A DNA stretch of 64,000 bases from Chloranthus sessilifolius (taxonomy: Eukaryota; Streptophyta; Magnoliopsida; Chloranthales; Chloranthaceae). Positions 55,246 through 64,000 of this stretch are shown one piece after another. The stretch is taken from positions 42,658,287 to 42,722,286 of the forward strand of contig CM037590.1 of the NCBI GenBank assembly GCA_021018995.1. The letters run 5' to 3'. How positions within the stretch are numbered: the stretch's first letter is position 1; each line of letters begins with the position of its first letter. A program made the position numbers and the translations under genes. Under the pieces are notes generated by a model that saw only the letters and a program-made list of their open reading frames with translations, was not told where the DNA came from and did not search any database.

Positions 55246-56300
55246 TGTTGGTCAATTCACTTTGAAGTGGATTGGCATCATTTGAACTTCAGTGCAGGGT
55301 GCCAGATACAGCAGTGTGGGGCTATAGCCCTCATTTTTAACTTGTAAAATTGTATACAACATGTTTCATATGCAGCTTTCTCTTATGTAAAAGCCTCCAG
55401 AGGGTTGGCGCAATTGGTGGGAGACTTCATTGCAGCTTTCCCTTCTGTGATAACTGGATGTCTTATATAGGATTAGTCCAAGCTTAAGCTTGATATAACC
55501 CTAAGTTTTTTTTTCGAAAAATAACCTCTAAATTTATGATATATAGTCCTCCAATCAAAAGAACTGCTAACAACTAGTGACCGATTCTCCTGACCATCAT
55601 TTAAGCACCAAATGGTGTTTAAACGATCTTACACCGTTGATTGGCTTATGATTTTAGAAATTAATAAAGTCAAGTAATATGTCATCAATTAAAGGGCTAT
55701 GGGTAACAAAATCACACTTATTAAGAGATTCGAACCATCTGATCTGTGCACTCTAATATCCACGATTGTTTTTAATTTTGATGATTGATATTAAAATTTA
55801 CTGATTAGATGGTTTACATCCACTTATAAATATGGTCCTTTGGTTGAGACATGTTTCAACGATGAATTGTCACTTGAACAATTTAGATTGATCATAGATG
55901 TGCATTACATGGTACAATGATAAATCAAATTTCAACCTAAGTGAGATCAAAAGTGACATTATAATAGTGAAAAATTATTTAACTATCATTTGGTGTTTAA
56001 GGAGCTATTATCCCTAACAATCAAAAGGAGAAAATTCTGGCTGCGTCCCTGCATCAGTGGAACCACTTAACTATGGACCCTAGGTTGGGTATGAACAAAA
56101 TTTTATGTTAAAGAACTCAGATTAAATAGTTTGACATTTGATGGTGTACCTATTTATGCTAACATCAGTTCACAAGATTACATGCAACTTATATGATTTG
56201 GATTGGTTAACGATAGCTGTCAACTAGCCAAATGTGTAATAAAAAAAAACAGAAAAAAAGTGTCGACCGGCCAAGTGTGTTATCCGAAAAAAAAGAAGAA
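55246..56300. other. Non-coding stretch with a dispersed repeat
   Basis: Words at about 55600-56010 (ATCATTTAAGCACCAAATGG, GATTGTTTTTAATTTTGATG, TTTACATCCACTTATAAATA) recur in altered form near 58785-59030 and partly near 12465-12545. This suggests another short dispersed family whose ends I could not resolve. Confidence 0.4.
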
Positions 56301-56303
56301 TAA

Positions 56304-56679
56304 GAGTACGTTGGTTTCAATGTAAATGGGAGATATTACATGTAAAGCTTGTAATATCTCCCCAACAACTCTATTATTTACACAAAAAGTCGTTTGTTTT
56401 ACCGTAATTTCTCGTGAATTGTGCTATAAAAATTACCTGTAATTTTTTTGACTTACGAGGGTGATGGCTCATAATATTGAAATATTACTTGCAAAAGTAA
56501 AAAGTAAACCCCAAAGACTCTATATTTTACAAAAAGTGAATTTTACACCAAAATTTTACGGTGAAACAAACATATATTTTACATGAGAAAAAGTAAAATC
56601 TACATGTAATCCCGTCAGCATCATTTTACAGGTAAAGTGATTTTTACAGGGAACCAATTACAATGAACCAAACGTACCC
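56304..56679. mobile_element. Tourist-like (PIF/Harbinger) MITE, TAA target
   Basis: The ends are GAGTACGTTGGTTTCAATGT and, reverse-complemented, GGGTACGTTTGGTTCATTGT. TAA flanks both sides (56301-56303 and 56680-56682), the 3-bp target typical of PIF/Harbinger MITEs. The inside carries further inverted words (ATTACATGTAAAGC, GTAAAATCTACATGTAAT). No coding capacity. Confidence 0.75.
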
Positions 56680-56774
56680 TAAGTGTCAACTGGCCAAATG
56701 AGTGCACTTATGAGCATTTTTTTATTCGGAACCTCTATTTGGACCCACCAGATTATTGGTGGGCTCCTATATTA

Positions 56775-56975
56775 AAAATCGTTGACCGCATTGAATTAGA
56801 TGGTGGTAATTGTTTTTAATTCTAATCTTTCACACAATAGATCTTGAAAGTTGAAACTATGGCCATGCCATCAGACGGTCAAGACTTTATTACATGTGTC
56901 ATGATTCTCAAAAAGTGTTCCCAAGATTACATTTGAGCATGATGTGTGCCGTTCGATTTTTAGGACCACTTTTTT
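56775..56975. repeat. P1 palindromic family, half copy I
   Basis: It has AATTAGATGGTGGTAATTG, CACACAATAGATCTTGAAAG, CCATGCCATCAGACGGTCAA and CATTTGAGCATGATGTGTGC, and then breaks off into a G run at 56985-56993. Confidence 0.5.
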
Positions 56976-57299
56976 GTGTTTTTGGGGGGGGGGACAATCG
57001 GTATATGCAAGTATCAGCCGATACAATCAAGTTTTTCAGCCGAACAAGGGATTTGGTCTATGTTGGCTGCTCCCAGGCTCTCGCCTTCGGTGGGGCACAA
57101 AGGCAGGCCGAGAGCGTGTTTGGTAAAGAGGGTTGGGAGCAAATTTGTCATTAAATTAAAAACTCCTCCTTTTGCAAGAGCGAATTTTAACTGAAAATGG
57201 GTTATCTTAAGCATGCTGCATTGCTATTAACTTATAGTCTCAACATTGCTATTAACTTGTGAGTACTTTAAATTTATCCATTGAATCTTTGAGTTTATC

Positions 57300-57625
57300 G
57301 ATGCTGAAATACATTGACTTAGTAGAATCAGATGATGGAGAGCGTTTGTCCTCCCAATCCTTTACACAATGGATCTTGAGACCATGGGCGTACCATCAGA
57401 TGATCAGTATTTTATTTCTCATGATACACATCTCAGAAAAGTGACTTTAACATTATATGCACGCTCAAAATTGATTTTAAGATCACTTTTTTAAGTTTAT
57501 ACCACATGAAATAAATAAACGATCATATGATGGTACTACCATATTCTCAAGATCCATCCTGTGAAAGGTTGGAATGATAAACAATCTCCTTCGTCTAATT
57601 CTATCAAATTAGTGTGTTTTAACAT
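57300..57625. repeat. P1 palindromic family, copy J
   Basis: Left arm: GAATCAGATGATGGAGAGCG, CACAATGGATCTTGAGACCA, CGTACCATCAGATGATCAG. Right arm: ATATTCTCAAGATCCATCCT, GTGAAAGGTTGGAATGATAA, ACAATCTCCTTCGTCTAATT. Second copy within 600 bp of copy I, in the same orientation. Confidence 0.6.
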
Positions 57626-58649
57626 GGATGAACTCAAAGATTTGGTGGGTGAATTAAAAATTCTCTGAACTTATTCTTATCAGTGAAAGAGTAGGGAAAA
57701 CTTCATTGGCAATACAGCATAAGTTCTTTCTACATATATATATGCATAAGATTCTCGAAAGATCAGATTGAATTCTCAAATATCTGATCAATGTCAGCCA
57801 TACAAATTGAAAGAAAAATTAATGTAGGAAACCAAAAACGGGTTTTCTTGTCCTGATGAGTGTAATTAGGGAAAACTTATTTGGCTATTCAATTTTTTTT
57901 AGGATTCATGAAGATCCTTTACATAAGTTTGGGCGGCATCATAACTCCATTGGACCATTTGTCTACGTGTGTAAGATTCTTGATATAAAGTAGGATTGCT
58001 ACGGAGAATCCATCTTTCTATGGACACATGTAAAGCAAGATCCAATTGTAAGGGAACCAATGGATTTGATCAAGCTTTTACCCTAACTGTAACACTCTAC
58101 TTTTTCCTCCAACTTTGGAAGAGGGCTTAGTTTTAGCAAGCCCACTCAACCATAGCCATTGTTAGGGCTAGCGTAAAGCAAAGGTGAGAAGGGCGCTCGA
58201 TTCTTTTCTTTATATACGAAGCCACGTTACCCGATGGGGTCCCGGGATCCATTTTAAAAGGTCCTTTAAGGACCAAGCTAAATGGCATATCTTCACCAAT
58301 TGGAGGTCCCAACACTTCTCTTTCTATCTCGGTTCTATTGTAATATCCAAAAATATACATCCTATTTATTGAAAATATCCCAATAAATTCACAAGCTTTC
58401 AATCCAAAGTGAAATAAAATTAAAAATGATTATAATTAATATATCGTGCTATATTAAATATATTGCGATATTTACATTAAATATGCTATTATATCATGAT
58501 ATCGCCAGAGTAAATAGCAAAAAAAAAGAAAACCACATTCCCGGCTGAACTTTTGCTGCTAACCGTGCGTCAGTTGGAAGATTTAGGTTGGGATAATTTT
58601 ATTTATAATTAAAAACTCTTTCTTGCTTTAAATATTGACTGCTTTTAAA
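57626..58649. other. Non-coding stretch
   Basis: No gene or element recognised. The overlapping frames of 89 and 62 codons at 58133-58402 on opposite strands have no recognisable motifs. Confidence 0.4.
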
Positions 58650-58780
58650 TAAATTATAGAGATAATTTTTTATCCCAATCTTTGGCACAATAGACTTAAG
58701 GTAACGAGCCTACCATCAACCAGTCAAATTTTTATTTCCGGTGACACACATCCTAAATAATGAACAGGCATCAAATAGAT
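58650..58780. repeat. P1 palindromic family, partial copy K
   Basis: TTATCCCAATCTTTGGCACA, ATAGACTTAAGG, GCCTACCATCAACCAGTCAA and GGTGACACACATCC follow the order of the P1 left arm. The other arm is missing. Confidence 0.45.
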
Positions 58781-59399
58781 CTTGACTATCATTTAAACAC
58801 CAGTGTGGTATTTAAATGCTCTTACACCATCAAAGGTTTAAGATGTGGGTAATCGGAATTGTCAAAGTGAGAGATCATAGTTGAAAGACAACAAGCCCAA
58901 AAATGATGTATTAGGGAGATTTAAATCATCCATTCTCTGTACTATTGTTTTTAGTTTTAATGGCTAAATGTTAAAGATCATCAATCTCATGATTCACATC
59001 CACTTATCGGCATGTTTTGTTAAGACTAAGACAAATTCCATCAGAAGTCTGTTGAATGGTTAGCCGTTTCCTGTCCGCCATATAATATTTCCAGCTAATA
59101 AATTTGTCATGTTTCATGTTTTTTCTTTTAATATGGCAAGGTTTCGCTTGCTCCTCTATTTCTTAAGAAAACTCATTTCAAAAGAATCAACGTGCGGATT
59201 TGGTGGAGAGTCCTGAATAATTCTTTCCTAAAACAAATGATTATATAAATATACACTAATTATATTGCGGGACTGAGCGCAACACCATAGCCAGATCACA
59301 GGCACGTAGCTCTCAAACAAAGTTTACCTGAATGTGTGCAAGATCGAGTTAAAGGAAAAAGCATTGAGCACCATCAGATTAGCGGAGATCAAAGAAGGT

Positions 59400-59665
59400 G
59401 ACCACCACGCTGGCTAAAGAAGGTGCAGCCTTTGGACCTTCTTCAAGGGTGGGATGGGCCCATCTGGCTGCTTGTCTTTGTTTTGAGTGATGGCTATTTG
59501 TTTTGTTTTGTTTCATTGTTTATGCTTCCTGTTCTTCTTGTTTGTTCTGAGTGGCCCTGGCTGAGGCTTATTGCTCAACCAGCCCCATGTCTCCTTTTGA
59601 TTGAATGAATTTCTTCGCTATAAATATTAACTAAAAAAATAAAAAAATAAAAAAACAGTGATATA
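59400..59665 (+). mobile_element. Possible retroposed 3' end with A-rich tail
   Basis: A T/G-rich stretch (GGCTATTTGTTTTGTTTTG, TTTCATTGTTTATGCTTCC) leads to GAATGAATTTCTTCGC and then an A-rich tail (AACTAAAAAAATAAAAAAAT) ending near 59657. This is how plant LINE 3' ends or retroposed transcripts often look. No reverse transcriptase is present and no target duplication was identified. Confidence 0.3.
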
Positions 59666-61091
59666 GCGGTTAATTTTTTTTTTTGATAATCCGGGTATCA
59701 AAAAAAGAAACAGAGGACGCAAGTGCTCAACCTCTTAGAGCACCCGCCTAATTTCAGGGGATGCATGCGCATCCCAAATTTAGCACATGCTGGGTCAACA
59801 CAGGATATAAATCCCTAGGATGCATGGCCTCAAGGGGGAGAGGAGATTGGAACTAAGGTGGTTTAAAATTGAATGGTGAAATCATAAAATATCTTTTATT
59901 TAACTTTCTTCATCATTGATTTTTCAACTTTCATCATCCTTTTTACAGTCAAACCGATGGGTTCCTCTGTTACCAAAAAGAAACAGAGGAAAATTATAAA
60001 AAAAATAATAAATGAAAATAAAAATCTTCCTTCTTTTTAAATCAGCTGGTGATCATACGGTCCTAGCAGATAGTAACAACAGCACGACAGAGATCATCAA
60101 ACATGATCGGCTTATAAATCAAATCTTCGTTGCAACATTTTGGTAGTAAAAAAGAATATATTTTAGAGAAATTTAGAGTATTCTTACACTTTTTATGGTT
60201 TTACATAATTTAAAATTTTAAAGATTTGTAATTTTTATATTTATGCCATGTGAAGCAGCATCTATGCCGTCTAATTTGAGGCCCACAATATGAAGATCGA
60301 TGGTGCCAAAGATTGACATGAAAAAAGGCGATATTGCCTCTTAAATTTTTTCTTTTTTTAAATAGTCTATATCGATTGTCTAGGCAGTCTATACCGATTG
60401 CCTAGGCAGTAGGTATTGATTGTCTAGACAATCGCCAAATGAAAAATTTAAAAAAATTAATTCAAATTATAGACCGTTGAAAGAAGAAGAAATTTTTTTA
60501 CAACAGTGGAAGATAATTTGATTTCGAACTTTCAGTTTTGATAGCTTGAAGATTGAACGAAAATAATGATTTAAAATTTTTTATGGCTATTTATTACGTT
60601 GGGGGAAATTTCGGGAATTAATAAAGGCGGGCATCGGCTTGACTTGGAGCAGGTTGATTTGGGTAAAGGTGAAACTATAGGGTCTCTGACGGAAGAGGTG
60701 TATCTGGCAAGGTCAATTTTATAAATTTTCCTATATTTTATCTAAATAAATTGCACACAAGTAACTTTTTTGTTGAAGTTTAGTCCCACAAGGATAAATC
60801 ATAGCCTCCTCACTCCCCTTATAATATCTTAGCCCCTCTACTCATACTCAAATGGTTTTGAGTTGGATGTACAAATTTATCACTCCAAGTTATCCAATTT
60901 AATTGTTCATATGATTTGGCTCAGTCCCACCAACATGTGCGCTCATATCGGGTAGATCATAGCCTTGTCTCTCTCCTTATAATATCCTGACCCCTTCCAC
61001 TAATAGGCAATTGGTTTTGAGTTTGAATCACAAATTTATCATTTTTGCTAAAAAAATCCTTATTTTAGAGTAATTGGATTGAATAATTTAA

Positions 61092-61124
<33 letters not shown>

Positions 61125-61780
61125 TATAACATGAGGATTGGGTGCTATCGCCCCACCATGACAAATCCTTTTATGAGTACCCTTTTTAGTCTTACATAAG
61201 CTTACCTGTTGATCATTTCAGTCCAGTCCCATTAACAACCTTATAATTGCTCGAGATATATGGCCGAAACATTATACAAGGCTCCTTGACCCGGGCATAC
61301 CACACACGCACGCGGCGCGCGCAAACACACACACACTCAAGGTGCCCTCCACATAGGCACTAGCACGCGTACACTGGCGACACATGACTAATAGGCACAA
61401 AACTGGGCCCCTGAACGCATACAAGAGGGATGGTGATGAAGAGACTTGTCTGGGATTAGCCTCCCAGACAACACCCTACATGGGACGCAATGGTCCAGAT
61501 CCCACACGTGTCACATTTCCATTGGCTCGAACAAATTATTGGGAATCTGTTAGACCGACAGGTTCCATCATTGCGAAATCGTGATGTGTGAATGGTCAAT
61601 GGAGAGAAAGCCACGTGGCCGACAAGAGGATCAAGAGGGGCCAGACGGGGTGCTATAGATAATATACTTTCTAGTGGGGGAAGCATGATGAGTTAGTACA
61701 GGGGATCTGTCTCGTCTACTTTCTCTTCCTTCGCCCACTTGCATGTTCAATCATAGAGCACCAAATGAAAAAGGTTTAAT
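59666..61780. other. Non-coding stretch with small repeats
   Basis: It contains three 22-bp units built on CGATTG(T/C)CTAGGCAGT at 60368-60433, a (TTA)n run at about 61094-61123 and a CA/CG-rich patch at 61300-61340. No gene recognised. Confidence 0.5.
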
Positions 61781-61805
61781 TCTCTCTCTCTCTCTCTCTC
61801 TCTCA
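61781..61805. repeat. (CT)n microsatellite
   Basis: A CT run of about 25 bp. Similar runs lie at about 62571-62599 and 62742-62777. Confidence 0.85.
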
Positions 61806-62395
61806 CAGGAGCTTGTTGTAGAGGGTCGGCCCGATCTCCAAGTTGGTCATTGTCATCAATGACCTACGGATGGCACCATTTTAGTACTAAATGGTGCCAC
61901 ATGATGTATGGGGCATCATCTAAATCGGATTCAGTCTAAAGATTATATATATAATATTTATCATGTGAATGGTAGACTCCCAGTGTAAAAGAATTGACAA
62001 AAGCAGGTTTGGACAAGAAGATGATAAGCATTCAATTAGTGGCACTTTTAATTTCTTAATTATTTGTTTATGCAATTTTAGATTGAATCCGATCAAACAC
62101 CACATGATAACCACGGGGCCAAAATAACGCCATATGTACATAGTTGATGGCCCGATCCCCCGACATGATGACTGGGTTGGTCACCTAATACCAGCTCTTT
62201 TCAACGCCCCTCATAATGATGCTCATCTCAATAATACATCATAATATTGCTAAGTTGACTATGCCAACATGACCTTCCTGGACCAAAATATGTGTAATTG
62301 TGTAGTTGTGTACCCGCACACTCTCTCTAAAAAGTATTTTGGATATTTTTTTTTATAATTAGTATTTTGGCTAATTTTAGTTGGCCAATCTTGTG
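61806..62395. other. Non-coding stretch
   Basis: AAATCGGATTCAGTCTAAA (61922-61940) and TTTTAGATTGAATCCGAT (62076-62093) are inverted relative to each other. CACATGATGTATGGGG (61891) and CACCACATGATAACCACG (62098) flank them, hinting at a small inverted-repeat element of roughly 200 bp with unclear ends. Confidence 0.3.
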
Positions 62396-62555
62396 CTAGA
62401 TTTCATTCTGGCACGTGCAATTCACTTCAAAATCAACGGCATTTAAAATAGATTCGCACGCATTGAACACTCTCTCTCTGTCTTCAATCTTTGATAGATT
62501 TTATTATATCACGTGTGACACTCTTCAAAACCAACGACAGTTAACACAGATTCGC

Positions 62556-62588
<33 letters not shown>

Positions 62589-62738
62589 TTCTCTCTCAAC
62601 ACAGTACTCTGTCTAATTTTAGTTGGTCAATCGTTTGGTAGATTTCTTTCTGGTGTCCGAGTGACTCACTCTTCCAGGCCAACTACAATTTTACATATAT
62701 TTGAAATTTCGAACACATAAATCTCCCTCACCTCCCCC

Positions 62739-62780
<42 letters not shown>
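62396..62780. repeat. Irregular repeat units separated by CT runs
   Basis: Three related segments start near 62398, 62496 and 62640 with AGATTTCATTCTGG, AGATTTTATTATATC and AGATTTCTTTCTGG. Each is followed by a GTG(C/A)(A/C)...CACTCTTC(A/C)A-like word and CCAAC. CT microsatellites and a C run (62558-62569) separate them. Confidence 0.5.
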
Positions 62781-62783
<3 letters not shown>

Positions 62784-64000
62784 TGGTGCTGGGTTGTCTG
62801 TTTTGGCATGCTTGAGGAATTGTATTTCGGATCGTTTTGCTTTAGTTCAAAATCGGGAGGAATTTGTTCATCTTTTAAGGTACTTTTTTCTTCTTGAATT
62901 GGGGTTCTTTTAATTTCTGAAATCAATTGAAATTTTTTTTATGGTAATGTCCAAATTAAATCTGTGCCCTATTATCAACATAAAGAAGAGTTGGCACTAC
63001 ACGTCCTCACTGAAGATGGTACACCAATCAATATCTCCTCCCACAAACCAGAAGATAGATATGTGTGTCCGTTCCGTCATCCAACGAGAGACACGGTATC
63101 ATTCATGGACCACCGATGAGCCCTACTTGGCACTCTCAGTGCCACCTATAGCTAGGGTGTAATGTATAGATCTTCCTTAAAAAAAATTCAAAAACTTACG
63201 TCCATCATGCATTTTTGGAGATTTGAACTGAACCATTGATATCATCAATATTTGATTTTTGAGTATTAGTTTCTTTAAATTTTTGTTTAAAATTTGATCA
63301 AAATAACGTATACATATGTTAAAGGAGAAGGGTTCGGTCAATCGTGTTCCAAGGTTCCACGTGGACTTTGAAAAACAAAATGGAAAACTATCTCCACCAT
63401 GTATTTTTTAAGCTTTAAAATTAGGATCATTAAAGTTGGTCAACATTTCACCAACTTTTATAAATAAATTAATTTCCTTTTTAATTGATCTAACCAATGC
63501 ACCAATACCCCATGTGGCACTCAAAAGATTATATTTTGGATGCCACACAGACCTTCAGGACCGAATCGCAGTCAATTATATATATTCACTCTTAAATTAA
63601 GAGTTTGTCAAGCACACATTCTTTCGATGGTGTAATAATTGCACATTTCTTTTTTCTTGTCATAGGGCATAGACAATCTGATTTATTTATTTATTTATTT
63701 TTTTAAGAAGTCATATGGAATGAACAGCCCAAATGTAGTGCTTGTGTAAATATGTCCACAAAAATGATTCATTTTTGGCACAACAAATTAAGAGGAAACC
63801 GACACACAGGGATTTAGAACCCACGACGTGTTGCTTCCACAAGGGAAGAGCCATCGAAAGTTTGTCATTTCTAGTGGTTGCAGTCTAAAGTAGGCTGCTT
63901 TGCCCAGATAAAGGAGGCAGCTTTTTGAAAATCCCAGTGACAATTAAATAAGTGAATCAACTACCATTGACCTTATTACAAGTCTCTTCCCTCGACGGGC
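62781..64000. other. Non-coding right edge
   Basis: No exon, element or repeat was recognised with confidence. The 73-codon frame at 62941-63162 shows no known motif. Confidence 0.35.

Overview
This window is nuclear DNA from a flowering plant. It has one interrupted multi-exon gene, one small intronless gene, one decayed F-box gene and a dense load of plant transposable elements. The base composition is AT-rich, and microsatellites ((AT)n, (GA)n, (ATT)n) are frequent. Splice-like junctions, Ty3/gypsy elements primed by tRNA-Asp and initiator tRNA-Met, and many short terminal-inverted-repeat elements all point to a plant. I cannot name the species. I saw no bacterial, organellar or CRISPR features.

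Region 1 (1-8.9 kb). A minus-strand gene of unknown function runs from an ATG at 4594 to a TGA at 879. I could place four or five of its exons by splice sites and phase; at least one middle exon is not found. Two of its introns hold hAT-type MITEs with target-site duplications. Upstream lie a PIF/Harbinger-like element (6325-7425) and a Mutator-like foldback MITE (7671-7865).

Region 2 (9-36 kb). This is a gene-poor, repeat-rich stretch. It has an AT-rich block with a 276-bp tandem duplication, a 522-bp Mutator-like palindrome (13491-14012), an F-box pseudogene (about 15640-16775), further hAT-type elements, a 1.9-kb hAT-like element carrying a second element and a 211-bp tandem duplication (20789-22691), a possible solo LTR with 61-bp and 37-bp tandem repeats (24378-26757), and a small gene of the plant serine-rich-protein-like type (30228-30506).

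Region 3 (36.2-54.4 kb). Two LTR retrotransposons are nested, both on the minus strand. The outer one is a decayed Ty3/gypsy chromovirus (LTRs 36181-36886 and 53733-54441, tRNA-Met primer site, chromodomain remnant). Its reverse transcriptase is split by a 12.3-kb Athila-like element (39700-51989) with a perfect CTGAT target duplication, a tRNA-Asp primer site, gag, broken protease/RT/RNase H, a largely intact integrase and an intact 302-codon third ORF. The inner element carries many copies of the palindrome GTCGATCGATCGAC.

Region 4 (54.4-64 kb). This part is non-coding, with a Tourist-like MITE (56304-56679), foldback repeats, microsatellites and a possible retroposed 3' end.

The most notable result is not one gene. 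A set of short elements with formula-like interiors (GGCCCGG, TATCGGCCGATA, AAATTTCGGCC) look like low-complexity DNA, but each has short terminal inverted repeats and mostly 8-bp target duplications. A separate palindromic family, called P1 here, recurs at least eleven times in 64 kb. All calls come from reading the sequence by eye, without searches.
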